This document shows, piece by piece, positions 18,778 to 28,711 of a stretch of DNA of 64,000 nt. Position 1 is the stretch's first letter. Each line of letters starts with the position of its first letter. Source of the stretch: Methylobacterium hispanicum. GTDB lineage: Bacteria > Pseudomonadota > Alphaproteobacteria > Rhizobiales > Beijerinckiaceae. A program made the translations under genes and the position numbers. The notes under the pieces were generated by a model that did not search any database, had not been told where the DNA came from, and saw only the letters and a list, made by a program, of their open reading frames with translations. Where the stretch lies: positions 124,001-188,000 of the forward strand of contig NZ_BPQO01000001.1 in assembly GCF_022179285.1 (NCBI RefSeq), read 5' to 3'.

Positions 18778-20088
18778 TCAGGCCGCGACCGCCTGGGGCA
18801 GGATCGGCGAGTCGGCCTCGAAGCGCCGGCCCGCCCGCAGGCAGAAGGCGGGGCGGAGCAGCCGCTCGGCCACGACCTTGGTGTCCTCGTTGTCGCGCAG
18901 CAGGAAGCGGCCGCGGTCGTCGTGCAGCACCGAGACGTCGGCCACGCGCCCGACCGCGAGGGCGCCGAGGCTGTCGCTCATGCGCAGCATCTCGGCCGGA
19001 TGGGAGGTCACCATCGGCACCACCTCCTCCAACGGGATGCCGAGCGCCATCATCGAGCTCATCGCCTGGGTGAGGCTGAAGCGGGCTTGGCCGAGGAAGG
19101 GGTGGTTCTCGTCGTCGTGGTGCTCGTCCGGGGTGCCGGCGGGCTTCGGGGCCTCGGGCACCTCGGTGTTGTAGCCGTGCATGTCGGCGCCGAGCGTGTA
19201 GGGGATGACGCCGGCCGGCAGCGAGGCGCGGGCCACCCGGTAGGAGAAGTGGCTGCCGTGGCCGACATCGACCTTGAGGCCCGCATCCATCGCCCGCCGG
19301 ATGATGTGGTGGACCTCGCCCGCCTCGTTGATGAAGCCGCCGGGATGCCGGGTGAAGGGATGGGCCAGCACGTCGCCGGGGCGCAGCAGCGGGATCACCC
19401 GCTCGACGATGGTGTCGGCGTCCTCGCCGTTGGCGCCCGATTCCGGCAGGCCCCAGAGCTGGCCGAAATGCACGTAGAGCGGCAGGTCCGCCCGCCGGCT
19501 GATCTCGGCGGCCATCTCCATCACCTTGATGCCCCAGCGGGCGAAGCCGCCGATCTCGGCGTGCCCCTTGATGCCGCGCACGAGGTCGCGGTTCTCGACC
19601 GCCGACTTCACGGTGGCGTCGATGTCGACGCCGTCCGGGCTGTAGAGGTTCGGGTAGAAATGGCCCTCCAGGCCGCCCACGAGATAGGCCGACAGGAAGG
19701 CCAGCACCCGCGTCTCGGCCCGCTCGGCGATGAAGTGGCGGAAACCCGGGAGCGTCATGCAGCTCGGGCCGCCCTGGTCGATCACCGTGGTGACGCCCGA
19801 GCGCACGCCGACCATGTCGGGGTTCAGGCCGAAGCGGCCGGTGACGTACTGGTAGACGTGCCCGTGGGTGTCGATCATGCCCGGCAGCACCAGCTTGCCG
19901 GAGACGTCGACGACCTCGGCCGCCGCGGAGGGCAGGATGGTCTCCTCGACCGCGGCGATGCGCCCGTCCCGCACCGCCACGTCGCGGATGCCGTCGATGC
20001 CCGAGGCGGGGCAGATCACGCGCCCGCCGCGCAGGACCAGATCGTAGCGGCGCGGGTCTTGGCGCAGATCATAGGGAGCGTTGTCCAT
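18778..20088 (-). CDS. Amidohydrolase-superfamily metallohydrolase, first gene of the operon
   Basis: A 436-residue protein of the dihydroorotase/deacetylase type: [18 protein letters not shown] at the N-terminus, [12 protein letters not shown] (the HxH metal site, near 68), a possible carbamylated Lys in GIKGHAE, His in YVHFGQ, DVLAHPF and DVGHGSHF for the remaining metal ligands. Members hydrolyse cyclic amides or N-acyl groups. ATG 20088 is preceded on the minus strand by CGAGAGATGG; an upstream in-frame extension would cross the operator palindrome and is not favoured. As the first gene it suggests ring or amide opening. Confidence 0.85.
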   Translation of the reverse strand: MDNAPYDLRQDPRRYDLVLRGGRVICPASGIDGIRDVAVRDGRIAAVEETILPSAAAEVVDVSGKLVLPGMIDTHGHVYQYVTGRFGLNPDMVGVRSGVTTVIDQGGPSCMTLPGFRHFIAERAETRVLAFLSAYLVGGLEGHFYPNLYSPDGVDIDATVKSAVENRDLVRGIKGHAEIGGFARWGIKVMEMAAEISRRADLPLYVHFGQLWGLPESGANGEDADTIVERVIPLLRPGDVLAHPFTRHPGGFINEAGEVHHIIRRAMDAGLKVDVGHGSHFSYRVARASLPAGVIPYTLGADMHGYNTEVPEAPKPAGTPDEHHDDENHPFLGQARFSLTQAMSSMMALGIPLEEVVPMVTSHPAEMLRMSDSLGALAVGRVADVSVLHDDRGRFLLRDNEDTKVVAERLLRPAFCLRAGRRFEADSPILPQAVAA

Positions 20089-20138
20089 CTCTCGACCTCG
20101 TGATCCCGGCCGACGCGGGCCGGCCTCGTTCTTGCCAA

Positions 20139-20158
20139 ATGCGAAGCATGCTTCGTAT
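20139..20158. promoter_or_regulatory. MarR-type operator palindrome
   Basis: A 20-bp inverted repeat, ATGCGAAGC-AT-GCTTCGTAT, with a single mismatched pair and a perfect 14-bp centre (20142-20155). It lies between the amidohydrolase start (20088) and the MarR-family start (20208), where a divergent regulator would bind. Length and form fit MarR-family sites; binding is inferred. Confidence 0.6.
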
Positions 20159-20207
20159 CGGCATCCTGCATGTGGCGTGCCAAGGATGGAAGGATTATTT
20201 GAGCGTG

Positions 20208-20726
20208 ATGATGGACGAGGGCCTGGATGTCGTTTCAACGCAGGCGCCGCTGGCGGAGGCGCCGGCGGCACCGCAGCTCTGGCCGCTCTCCGAGCGCCCC
20301 GGCTTCCTCGCGCGCCGGATGCACCAGATCCACGTCAGCCTGTTCTCAGAGCGTTGTGCCGCTTTCGGCGTCACGCCGCTGCAGTACAGCCTGCTCTCGC
20401 TGCTGCGCGACCTGCGGGAAGCCGACCAGACCACGCTGGCGAACGCGGTCGCCCTCGACCGGACGACGACGACGGGCGCCCTCAAGCGTCTGGCTGCCCG
20501 CGGATTGGTCAGCCGCTCGACCTCGCCGACGGATCGCCGCGCGCAGATCTGCCGCTTGACGGAAGAGGGCGCGGCGCTGCACGGCGCGATGGAGCCGGCC
20601 GCGCGCGCCGCGCACGCCCTGACGGTGGCGGGCCTGACGCCCGCGGAGCGCGAGCGTCTTACCGAACTCCTGGGCCGCGTCATCGCCGGCCACGATCACC
20701 GGAGGGGGCAGGCCGAGATCGCGTAG
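20208..20726 (+). CDS. MarR-family transcriptional regulator
   Basis: About 172 residues with a winged helix: [15 protein letters not shown], then the recognition helix [21 protein letters not shown] and wing [16 protein letters not shown]. The frame is open from 20100, but ATGs there fall in or before the operator palindrome; GTG 20205 or ATG 20208 with GGAAGGA at 20188-20194 is preferred. Divergent from the eleven-gene operon, it probably represses that operon and itself until the substrate or an intermediate binds. Confidence 0.87.
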   Translation: MMDEGLDVVSTQAPLAEAPAAPQLWPLSERPGFLARRMHQIHVSLFSERCAAFGVTPLQYSLLSLLRDLREADQTTLANAVALDRTTTTGALKRLAARGLVSRSTSPTDRRAQICRLTEEGAALHGAMEPAARAAHALTVAGLTPAERERLTELLGRVIAGHDHRRGQAEIA

Positions 20727-20769
20727 CGCGACGCCGGGTCGCGACGCCCCGCCCCGCTGTCGGGCGACC

Positions 20770-23700
20770 TCACGCCGAGTTCGTGCGCACGGAGCAGGCC
20801 TCGGGCGCCCGCTCCAGCTCCCGGAGCATGGATTCGGCGGATCGCGCCGCGCGGTCGGCCAGCCGCCGCACCCGCGCGAGGACGGCGAGGAAGCCGTCGA
20901 GCCCGTCGGCCGCCGACGACGCCTCGTCGAGCGCCTCGAGGTCGCGGCAGGCGGCGGCGAGGTCGCAGAAGCCCATCATGGCCGCGGCGGAGGAGAGCGC
21001 GTGCGCGCGGTGGCGCAGCCGTGCGCGCACCTCCTCGACGGCGGGATCCCCGTCGAAGCCGACATCGAGTTCGCAGACGAGGTGGCGCAGGACCTCGCGC
21101 AGGCGCGACGGCGCGAGGAGGCGGCGCACCGCGCTGCGGGCGGCCGCGTCGCGCTCGGCCGCCGCGGGCGCCGGCCCGGCCGGCAGCCAGCGCTCGATGG
21201 TCCCGCAGAGCGTGTCGCGGTCGAAGGGCTTGCCGACATGGTCGTCCATGCCCGCCTCGTGGAAGGCCGCGACCTGGTCCGGGAGCACGTTGGCGGTCAT
21301 GGCGATGACGGGCAGCCGCGCCGCCGCGCCGGGCAGGCTCCGGATCAGGCGCGTGGCCGTCATCCCGTCCATGCCGGGCATCTGCACGTCCATCAGCACG
21401 AGGTCGAAGCCCCCCGCCCGGACCGCCTCGACGGCCGCCTGCCCGTCCGCCACGGCAACGACGGCGTGCCCGGCCCCCTCGAGCACGGCGCGGGCAAGCT
21501 CCCGGTTGATCGGCGAGTCGTCGACGAGCAGGAGCCGGCCGGCGCACCGCGCCACCGGGGCCGAGGCGACGGCGGGCACGGATTCCGGCGCCGAGGCCCG
21601 CGGCATGCGGACGGTGAACCAGAACGTCGAGCCGCACCCGTCGACGGAGGAGACCCCGATCTCGCCGCCCATCAGCCTGACGAGGTGCCGGCAGATCGCG
21701 AGCCCGAGCCCGGTGCCGCCGTAATCCCGCTGGATCGAGCCGTCGACCTGGCTGAAGCGCTGGAACAGCCAGCTCTGCTTCTCCTGCGGGATGCCGATGC
21801 CGGTGTCGATGACGCGGAAGTGCAGGCGCTCGTCGCCCGCGATCCCGACCTCGGGCGCGATGTCGAGGGTGATGGAACCCGCGCCGGTGAACTTCACCGC
21901 GTTGTTGAGCAGGTTGAACAGCACCTGCCTGAGGCGGTTCTCGTCCCCCAGCAGCCAGCGCGGAAGGGCCGGGTCCATCCGCAGCCGCAGGTCGAGGCCC
22001 TTGGCGTCGGCCTGTCCCCTGACGATCAGGACGCAGGTCTCGACCAGGGCCGGCAGGGCGAAGGGGCGCTCGACCAGCGCGACGGCGCCGGCCTCGACCT
22101 TCGAGAAGTCGAGGATGTCGTTGACGACGGTCAGGAGCGCGCTGCCCGACGACCGGACGAGCTCGGCCTGACGGCGGTTGCCCGGGTCGAGGCGGCCCGA
22201 GGCCAGCATGAGGTCGGTGAAGCCGATGACGGCGTTGAGCGGGGTTCGGATCTCGTGGCTCATCGCGGCCAGGAAGTCCGTCTTGGCCCGGTTCGCCCGC
22301 TCGGCCTCGGCGCGGGCCGCCTCGGCCACGGCCTTCGCCTCGGCGAGCGCGATCTCCGCCTCCTTGCGGGCGGAGATGTCGAGGGTCAGGCCGATGACCC
22401 GCCTCGAGCGTCCCCCGACGTCCGTCTCGACCCGGCCGATCGCCGCGATCCAGCGCATGCCGCCCTCCCGCAGCGGGATGCGGAACTCGGTGGTGTAGCT
22501 CCCGCCGCTCTCGACGGCCCGCTCCAGGTCGGCGAGGACCTGGGGCACGTCGTCGGGATGGGCGAGGCGCGTCCACTCGCGCGCGACGTCGATCTCGATC
22601 CCCCGCTCCGGCAGGCCGTGCTGGCGGGCGCATTCCGCGGAGAGGCGCACGCGGCCGGTGGCGACCTCGTAGCTCCAGGTCCCGGCCTGGGCCGCCCGCA
22701 TCTCGGCCTCGTGCCGGTGGCGCTCGCTGAGGTCCATGGCGATGCCGAGGAAGCCGAGTTCCTGCCCGTCCTCCGCCCGCAGGATGCTGACGTTGAGCAG
22801 CACCGGTAGGCGCTCACCGCCCCTGGTCAGGTAGGTCCAGGCGTCGGAATTGGGCTGGCCGAGCCGCGCCCTGGCGACGAAGACCTCGAAGCCCGGCTCG
22901 ATCGTCCGTCCGAGTTCCAGCGACAGGCGCCGCGCCTGCTGCGCGACCTCGACCGGATCGTGGAAGAGGGCCGGGCTCGCCCGGCCGACCAGCGCGTCGG
23001 CGGCGTAGCCCAGCATCCGCTCGGCGGCCGGGTTGAACAGGGTGATCGTGCCCTGCATGTCCGTCGCGATGACGGCGTAGCCCGCATGGTCGAGGACGGC
23101 CCTCTGGAGCGCCGAGCCGGCCTTCAGCGCCGCGGTCCGCTCGGCCACCTGCCGCTCCAGGGAGGCGTTGGCCGCACGGATGCGCTCCTCGCTCTCGACC
23201 TGGCGCGTGATGTCCCGGATGACGGTGGCGACGCCGGAGACCGTGCCGTCCGGCGCCCGGATGGGCGAGGCGCTGACCTGGACCGGCACGAGGCCGCCGT
23301 CCTTGCGTGCGCGGACCGTGCAGTAGGGCGCGACCGCCCTGCCCTGCCGGATCCGGACCAGGGCTTCCGCCTCCTCGCGCAGGAGATGGCCCGGGACCAC
23401 CAGATCCTCCGCCCGCCGCCCGATCGCTTCCTCGGCCGTGTAGCCGAACAGCTGTTCGGCCGCCGGGTTGTAGTCGGTGATCACGCCCTCGAGCGTCTTG
23501 CCCACGATGGCGTCCTGGGCACTCTCGACGATGGCGGCGAGGCGCCCCGTCTCGATGGCGGCGAGCACGTCGCGGCGCCGCCCGGCGAGGTGGAGATAGA
23601 TCAGGCCCGCGACCAGCAGCGCGCCGACGAAGACGATGACGGCGACGGTGACCGGCCGCGCGCGGTTCAGCCCCGCCAGGAACGGCGGCCGCGCGGCCAC

Positions 23701-24639
23701 TTCGACCTCCCAGGTCCGGCCATGGATCGCCAGGCGCCGGGTGGCGACGAGGCCGCCGGCGGGCGCCGCCGCCTGACCGCTGTAGAAGCGTACGACCGCC
23801 TCGGGCGAGACGTCCCGGATGGCGACGTCGAACTCGTCGCCGTCGATGTCGAGGCCGGCCAGGACCTCGTCGATGATGAGCGGCGCGTAGGTCCATCCCA
23901 CGGTCGCGGCGCGGCGCTCGTCCGGGGTGCCGGCGGGGGCATCGAGACGCGTGACGGGCAGGTAGAGCAGGAAGCCCCGCTCCTTCAGCCCCGTCGCCTG
24001 CACGAGCGTGATCGGGGCCGTCATGGTCGCGGCGCCCGTCTCCATGGCTTGGCGCGCGGCCGCGCGCCGGTACGCCTCGGAGGCGACGTCGAGGCCGAGG
24101 GCCTCCCCGTTGCGGGCCACCGGCTCGACGTACTGGATCACCCAGCGCTCGCCGTCGTGGGGTTGGAGCTGGCGGATCTGGAAGTCGGGGGCGCCGTCGC
24201 GCCGCGCGGCCATCGTGAACGCCGCCACCTCGGCGGCCGGCACGCGGCGGATGAACCCGAACCCGCGCGCGCCGGGAAACTCGCGGTCGACGTCCCGGGT
24301 CCGCGCGTAGTGGCCGAAGCCCGCCCGCGTGATGCCCGCATCTCCGGCCACCGCGACGGCACCGCGGGCGCCCTGGACGGCGTAGGCGTAGCGGGCCATG
24401 CGCCCCTCGACGAGGGAGGCCACGCGGGTCGCCGCGACCTGGAACCGCTCGGAGGCGACCCGGGCGTTCCAGGCCTGCATCCCCTGGGCGGCCCCGAGCG
24501 CGGCGAGGAGGCCGAGGACGACGACCGCGAGCGCCGCGACGCAAGGGGCCGGGCACGCCACCGTCCGCCCGTGGAACGTGACGCCCTTCGTCCCGGATGG
24601 CGCCTCCGGCACCCCGTCCCGCGATCCGAGCCACGCCAT
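20770..24639 (-). CDS. CHASE-PAS hybrid sensor histidine kinase
   Basis: A 1289-residue membrane kinase. Order: first membrane helix about 32-55; CHASE extracellular sensor about 90-290; second helix about 325-348; three PAS domains about 370-485, 515-640 and 655-770; HisKA with [16 protein letters not shown] near 800; HATPase with [20 protein letters not shown] and [10 protein letters not shown]; receiver with [13 protein letters not shown] and [13 protein letters not shown]; and a C-terminal Hpt-like segment [12 protein letters not shown], where the usual Lys after His-x-Leu is Ser. It faces a LuxR-type regulator and a separate Hpt gene, which probably complete the phosphorelay. The stimulus is unknown; CHASE domains sense small molecules. 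Confidence 0.92.
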   Translation of the reverse strand: MAWLGSRDGVPEAPSGTKGVTFHGRTVACPAPCVAALAVVVLGLLAALGAAQGMQAWNARVASERFQVAATRVASLVEGRMARYAYAVQGARGAVAVAGDAGITRAGFGHYARTRDVDREFPGARGFGFIRRVPAAEVAAFTMAARRDGAPDFQIRQLQPHDGERWVIQYVEPVARNGEALGLDVASEAYRRAAARQAMETGAATMTAPITLVQATGLKERGFLLYLPVTRLDAPAGTPDERRAATVGWTYAPLIIDEVLAGLDIDGDEFDVAIRDVSPEAVVRFYSGQAAAPAGGLVATRRLAIHGRTWEVEVAARPPFLAGLNRARPVTVAVIVFVGALLVAGLIYLHLAGRRRDVLAAIETGRLAAIVESAQDAIVGKTLEGVITDYNPAAEQLFGYTAEEAIGRRAEDLVVPGHLLREEAEALVRIRQGRAVAPYCTVRARKDGGLVPVQVSASPIRAPDGTVSGVATVIRDITRQVESEERIRAANASLERQVAERTAALKAGSALQRAVLDHAGYAVIATDMQGTITLFNPAAERMLGYAADALVGRASPALFHDPVEVAQQARRLSLELGRTIEPGFEVFVARARLGQPNSDAWTYLTRGGERLPVLLNVSILRAEDGQELGFLGIAMDLSERHRHEAEMRAAQAGTWSYEVATGRVRLSAECARQHGLPERGIEIDVAREWTRLAHPDDVPQVLADLERAVESGGSYTTEFRIPLREGGMRWIAAIGRVETDVGGRSRRVIGLTLDISARKEAEIALAEAKAVAEAARAEAERANRAKTDFLAAMSHEIRTPLNAVIGFTDLMLASGRLDPGNRRQAELVRSSGSALLTVVNDILDFSKVEAGAVALVERPFALPALVETCVLIVRGQADAKGLDLRLRMDPALPRWLLGDENRLRQVLFNLLNNAVKFTGAGSITLDIAPEVGIAGDERLHFRVIDTGIGIPQEKQSWLFQRFSQVDGSIQRDYGGTGLGLAICRHLVRLMGGEIGVSSVDGCGSTFWFTVRMPRASAPESVPAVASAPVARCAGRLLLVDDSPINRELARAVLEGAGHAVVAVADGQAAVEAVRAGGFDLVLMDVQMPGMDGMTATRLIRSLPGAAARLPVIAMTANVLPDQVAAFHEAGMDDHVGKPFDRDTLCGTIERWLPAGPAPAAAERDAAARSAVRRLLAPSRLREVLRHLVCELDVGFDGDPAVEEVRARLRHRAHALSSAAAMMGFCDLAAACRDLEALDEASSAADGLDGFLAVLARVRRLADRAARSAESMLRELERAPEACSVRTNSA

Positions 24640-24675
24640 CCGCGATCATCCCCACCCGAAGATCGTCACGCGCTC

Positions 24676-24711
24676 GGATGCGCGGCCGGATGCGCGGCCG
24701 GATGCACGGCC
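24676..24711. repeat. Three tandem 12-mers between the kinase and regulator genes
   Basis: GGATGCGCGGCC occurs twice, followed by GGATGCACGGCC, without gaps. The 299 bp between the two divergent genes hold no other supported gene. AT-richer sequence around 24815-24905 (with CTACGATACATGAGG) may hold the regulator promoter. Confidence 0.7.
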
Positions 24712-24938
24712 TGTCGCACCCGTCGTCCGGACCGGGTCCCGCATCCCTGCCCGGCTCGCACATCGACGCGTGCACGGGAGCCTCCCGCTCCCGGCACCCG
24801 ATCGCGCCTGATCCACACGAAAACGCTACGATACATGAGGCCTAGGCGACCAGTAGGCTTCACGGGCTTGTTTCGAGGCGCAATAGGCTACTTGGACTAT
24901 CGTCGTTGCGGGGGCGCCGCGTTCGAGGACCGTCGAGG

Positions 24939-25664
24939 ATGACCCGCATCACCGGCACGGCCGTCATCGCCGACGACGATCCGTTCTTCCGCATCGCCCT
25001 CGCCAGCATTCTGACGGGGCCCCTCGGGATCGCGGAGGTGCATCAGGTCGGCTCTCTCGACGAAGCGCTCGAGGCGCTGGCCGAGCGGCCGGACATCCGC
25101 GTCGCCCTGTTCGATCTCGCGATGCCGGGCATGGAGAGCGCCGCCAGCCTCTCGGCGGTGCGGGAGTGCTTCCCGGACGTGCTCACCGTCGTGGTGTCCG
25201 GTTCGACCGACCGCGAGGACGTCTTCCTCGCCCTGCGGACCGGGGCCCACGGCTTCGTGCCGAAGGGATCGTCCGTGGAGGCGCTGATCCAGGCGCTGCG
25301 CATGGTCTTCGACGGCTTCGTCTACGTGCCGTCCTTCGTGACGCAGGGGCCCGGCGCGGCCGCGCCCCTCGCGAGGGGCGGGACGAACCGGGGAGAGCCC
25401 GCCGGGGACCCGACGGCGTCGCTGACGCCGCGCCAGCGCCAGGTGCTCGACCTGATCGTCGCCGGACAATCGAACAAGGAGATCGCCCGGTCGCTCGCGC
25501 TGGGCGAGGGCACCGTGAAGATCCACGTCGCGGCCCTGCTCAAGGCGCTCGGCGTGCCGAACAGGTCGGCGGCCGCGGCCTGGGGCGGCGCCAACCTCGC
25601 CCGGCAGCGCGGCGCACTAGACCGTTGGGTCTATTCGAGAACCTCGAACCGCCCATCAGGCTGA
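24939..25664 (+). CDS. LuxR/NarL-family response regulator
   Basis: About 241 residues. Receiver domain 1-125 with acidic pocket VIADDDPFF, phospho-Asp in VALFDLAMPGMES near 57 and Lys in GFVPKGS. The LuxR HTH near 165-225 reads LTPRQRQVLDLIVAGQSNKEIARSL and EGTVKIHVAALLKALGV. ATG 24939 follows CGAGG; the frame is open upstream but lacks domain sequence. It lies opposite the hybrid kinase and 75 bp before the Hpt gene and is the likely output of that phosphorelay. Confidence 0.92.
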   Translation: MTRITGTAVIADDDPFFRIALASILTGPLGIAEVHQVGSLDEALEALAERPDIRVALFDLAMPGMESAASLSAVRECFPDVLTVVVSGSTDREDVFLALRTGAHGFVPKGSSVEALIQALRMVFDGFVYVPSFVTQGPGAAAPLARGGTNRGEPAGDPTASLTPRQRQVLDLIVAGQSNKEIARSLALGEGTVKIHVAALLKALGVPNRSAAAAWGGANLARQRGALDRWVYSRTSNRPSG

Positions 25665-25739
25665 GGTGACGGCCCCGGCGGGCCGTGGCCTAACGGGTTC
25701 GACCGATCCGAGCGCCGAGATGCCCCCGTTCCCGACCCG

Positions 25740-26108
25740 ATGGCTGATCCGATGCCCGATCCGATGCCCGATTTCGACCCGGCGACGCACGGACAGGTGG
25801 CGATGCTCCTGGGCGCGGAGCGGGCCGAGGAGATGCTCGGCCTGCTCCGCGGGACGATGGCGACGCTCTCCCGGATGTCCCAGGCCGAGCTTGCGAGCCC
25901 GGACGGTCTGAGCCTCGTCCACCGGCTCAAGTCGGAAGCGGGCCTGATGGGATTCGGGCGCCTCTCGCGGGCCTGCGCGGTCGTCGATGCGGCGCGGGCG
26001 GGCGGCGCCGTCCCCCGCGCGGCCCTGGGCGAGCTCGGCGCGGCCATCGGCTGGGCCCTGCGCCTCGCCGACGCGCTGCAGGAGCGCAGGCCCTGTCCGG
26101 CCCCCTGA
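25740..26108 (+). CDS. Hpt-domain phosphotransfer protein
   Basis: A 122-residue protein with the Hpt motif LVHRLKSEAGLMGFGRL near residue 62 (phospho-His followed by Lys) and the helical pattern of four-helix Hpt proteins. The N-terminus reads MADPMPDPMPDFD, encoded partly by two tandem 12-mers (25746-25769). It follows the response regulator and can shuttle phosphate between the hybrid kinase and that regulator. Confidence 0.85.
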   Translation: MADPMPDPMPDFDPATHGQVAMLLGAERAEEMLGLLRGTMATLSRMSQAELASPDGLSLVHRLKSEAGLMGFGRLSRACAVVDAARAGGAVPRAALGELGAAIGWALRLADALQERRPCPAP

Positions 26109-26433
26109 CGCCCACCCGCGGATTGAACGGGGGCGGAGCGGGGGCACGGCGGGGCGATCACCGGGCAAAGCGCCGCGGCGTTCCCCGTCGGCCATCCCGC
26201 GCGGCGCGGCGTCGAGAAGGCCCAAGCGACGCCGCCATCGCTGCGCAGATCCGATATTGCACCGCGACCGACCAGGCCACATCCGCCGCATTCGATCCCG
26301 CCACAAGGAAGAATCAGGATAAATCCAAACAAGGACGACATAGATCCGATCCCAAAACACCGATTTTATCACCAAGACATAGTTTTCGATATTCCACACA
26401 GGGAGGAAGCAATCCGCCTCGGAGGAGCAAAGC
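26109..26433. other. Intergenic region upstream of the Crp/Fnr gene
   Basis: 325 bp with no supported gene. The last 130 bp are markedly AT-richer than the surroundings and probably hold the promoter. GGAGGAG at 26421-26427 is the ribosome-binding site for ATG 26434. Confidence 0.5.
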
Positions 26434-27438
26434 ATGCCGATGACGGTCAGCGCACCAATCGCCCGGCTCGTCGATCTGGAGGATTCGGACCAGGATGCGT
26501 TCTGCAGTACCATAAGGTCTCGGAGACGCATTTCCGCCCGCGACGACGTCTTCAAGGAGGGGTTCGCCAGCCGGTACATCAGCCTGATCCTCTCGGGCTG
26601 GGCCTACCGCTACAAGCAGCTCGAGGACGGGCGCCAGCAGATCCTCGGGTTTCTCTTGCCCGGCGACCTGACGGAAGCCTCGCCCGTCAACGGATACCTG
26701 CTCGATCACTCCGTCGGCGCCCTCACCGACCTCATCTGCGCGGACATCTCTCACGAAGCGCTCGCGACGGTCTGCCTGAGCCGGCCGGCGATCCAGAAGG
26801 CCCTGGCCGGAGAGGCGCTGGCGATGTCCTCCATCCAGCGCGAGTGGCTGATGAGCCTAGGCCAGCGCACGGGAACGGAGCGCCTCGGCCACCTGCTCTG
26901 CGAGTTGTACTGGCGCCTCGGCCGGATCGGCTCCGTCCAGGCCGAGACCTTCACGCTGCCGGCCACGCAGGGCGATCTCGCCGCCGCGCTCGGCCTCTCC
27001 ACGGTGCATGTCTGCCGGAAGTTCGCCGAGCTTCGTGAACTCGGTCTGGTTCAGACGTCCTGGAAGAAGGTCCACATCTGCGATGTCGCCCAGTTGCAGG
27101 CCCTGAGCTGCTTCCGACCCGACTACCTCTACTTCAGCGAGGCTTTGACGGGCGGCCATGGCTGGGCAGCCCATGGACCGGGCAGGCCCCCGGCCCACGA
27201 GGACGACATCTTCAGCCGCTCGAACGTTCCGCGCTGCCGCCGCCTGAGGAGCGAGCTCGAAGCGGCGGACTTCTCGCTCCTCCGGGAACTCGGCAGGTCG
27301 GGAACCTCGCATTGCGGCGCCGGATACAGCGTCCCGGGCGCCATCCTGAAGGCGTACTGCCAATCCGCCCTGAACTGCAGGATGGCCGCCCTGTCCGGAT
27401 GCTTCGGCCGAAACGAGGCGAGCACCATCAAGATATAG
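26434..27438 (+). CDS. Crp/Fnr-family regulator with C-terminal extension
   Basis: 334 residues. Cyclic-nucleotide-binding-like domain about 15-130 (VFKEGFASRYISLILSGWAYRYK, QILGFLLPGDL), then a Crp-type HTH about 150-225 (LPATQGDLAAALGLSTVHVCRKFAELRELGLV). There are no Fnr cysteines for an iron-sulfur cluster. Family members usually end near residue 240; here about 95 further residues follow, Cys-, Arg- and Ser-rich and without recognisable fold, possibly a read-through of a lost stop. Many Methylobacterium genomes carry many Crp paralogues of this N-terminal type; the target is unknown. Confidence 0.88.
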   Translation: MPMTVSAPIARLVDLEDSDQDAFCSTIRSRRRISARDDVFKEGFASRYISLILSGWAYRYKQLEDGRQQILGFLLPGDLTEASPVNGYLLDHSVGALTDLICADISHEALATVCLSRPAIQKALAGEALAMSSIQREWLMSLGQRTGTERLGHLLCELYWRLGRIGSVQAETFTLPATQGDLAAALGLSTVHVCRKFAELRELGLVQTSWKKVHICDVAQLQALSCFRPDYLYFSEALTGGHGWAAHGPGRPPAHEDDIFSRSNVPRCRRLRSELEAADFSLLRELGRSGTSHCGAGYSVPGAILKAYCQSALNCRMAALSGCFGRNEASTIKI

Positions 27439-27450
27439 GCTTCGCGTCGG

Positions 27451-27675
27451 ATGGACCCCAAGACGCGTCCCAGGCCCGAACTGGGCAGCCGGCTCCTCGA
27501 GGGCTACCACATCGTCGCATCGCGGGGCAACGCGGTCACCACGGACCTCGTATGCCTCGACGCCGAGACCGATCTCGACGCGCTCATCGAGGCCGACCTC
27601 GCCTGCCTGCTCGTACCCGGAGAGATCGTCGATCTCTATCACGGCGATCGGTTCGTCGGGCGCGTCAGGGGCTGA
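27451..27675 (+). CDS. Small conserved-looking hypothetical protein
   Basis: 74 residues, acidic, with the central stretch TDLDALIEADLACLLVPGEIVDLYHGDRFVGRV that looks like a compact alpha/beta fold. It starts 12 bp after the Crp-like gene. No family recognised. Codon use fits its neighbours. Confidence 0.55.
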   Translation: MDPKTRPRPELGSRLLEGYHIVASRGNAVTTDLVCLDAETDLDALIEADLACLLVPGEIVDLYHGDRFVGRVRG

Positions 27676-28041
27676 CCGGACGACCCGCCCGAGGGAAGAC
27701 ACCTCCCGCGACCGGCCATCCCGCCGGATCGCGCGGCCATCGGGGAGCGGCGCCGGAACACGGGACGCCACGGGGAGGCGGCATCGGATTACAGGTCCCG
27801 GCCGGCGCGAAGATCCGCGCGGGCTGCCGAATGGATCCGATTGCTCATCAGAACAAAGGGCACCCCGGATCGCTCGCAGTACATCGCAGCACATAGGCGG
27901 CGACGTATAGAGTCCTATCGTGCAAGCAACGCCGCTTATCTGCGACGTGGCGGGCAACGGTTTCGAAACGTTCAACCTATAGATGTGCGTCCTCTCCCAT
28001 ACGTCCCCACGGGCGATGGAGCGGACGGACGCAGGCGGACG
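27676..28041. other. Intergenic region upstream of the tad-like genes
   Basis: 366 bp without a supported gene. The frame of the following gene is open from 27841 but has no TadE character before 28042. AT-richer sequence near 27890-28000 probably holds its promoter. Confidence 0.4.
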
Positions 28042-28710
28042 ATGAGGACAGGCCCTCGGGCGACACGGATCGTTGCAGCGTGGACCGGGCGGCCGTTCGG
28101 CGACGCCTGCCGCACGGTTCTGGGTGCCCGATACCGCTTCGCCGCGTCCCGCAGCGGGGCGACGGCCGTCGAGTTCGGGCTCGTGGCCCTGCCGTTCCTG
28201 GCCCTGGCCGGCGCCTCCCTGGAGGCGGGCATCACCTATTTCGGCCAGGGCATCCTGCAGCAGGCCGTGACCGATGCGGGCCGTCAGATCTACACGGGAC
28301 AGTTCCAGACGGCGAATGCGGGCGTCACCGACAAGGCGACGCTGATCAGCAACTTCCGCACCGCGATGTGCTTTCCGGGGGGACGTCCGCGGATCACCAC
28401 GTTCTCCTGCGCGAACGTGAGGATCAGCATCACGAAGGCGGCGAGCTTCGGCGCGGCCTCGCCCGCCCAGCCCACCGTCACCGACCCGAGCACCGGCACC
28501 TCGGACTGGAACCCGACGTTCTCGAACTATGCCTGCGCACGGGCGAGCGACGTGATGGTGGTGCAGGCCGCCGTGGACGTGCCCGTGTTCTTTCCGCTGC
28601 TCGGGTCGGCCTACGCCGCCCTGCCCGGCCGGCGCCGGCTCCTCCAGGCGGCCACCGTGTTCCAGGTCGAGCCCTTCAACTCGTCCAGCGCCTGCCCGTC
28701 GGGCACCTAG
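28042..28710 (+). CDS. TadE-like pilus assembly protein
   Basis: About 222 residues. The pseudopilin-like segment SGATAVEFGLVALPFLALAG (near 40-60), with Glu five residues after the Gly, is the TadE signature. The rest is a periplasmic domain with two Cys-bearing loops (MCFPGG, FSCANV). Start ATG 28042 was chosen because upstream sequence is basic and unrelated. It begins a three-gene run with another TadE-like and a TadG-like gene; tadA/B/C and a flp pilin are not in the window. Confidence 0.82.
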   Translation: MRTGPRATRIVAAWTGRPFGDACRTVLGARYRFAASRSGATAVEFGLVALPFLALAGASLEAGITYFGQGILQQAVTDAGRQIYTGQFQTANAGVTDKATLISNFRTAMCFPGGRPRITTFSCANVRISITKAASFGAASPAQPTVTDPSTGTSDWNPTFSNYACARASDVMVVQAAVDVPVFFPLLGSAYAALPGRRRLLQAATVFQVEPFNSSSACPSGT

Positions 28711-28711
28711 C

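Noticed and set aside
22960..24942. 660-codon plus-strand frame opposite the hybrid kinase
   Set aside because: The kinase frame carries all domains; this is its antisense.
27841..28041. N-terminal extension of the first TadE-like gene
   Set aside because: Basic, non-domain sequence in an AT-richer promoter-like stretch; ATG 28042 gives the usual short cytoplasmic start.
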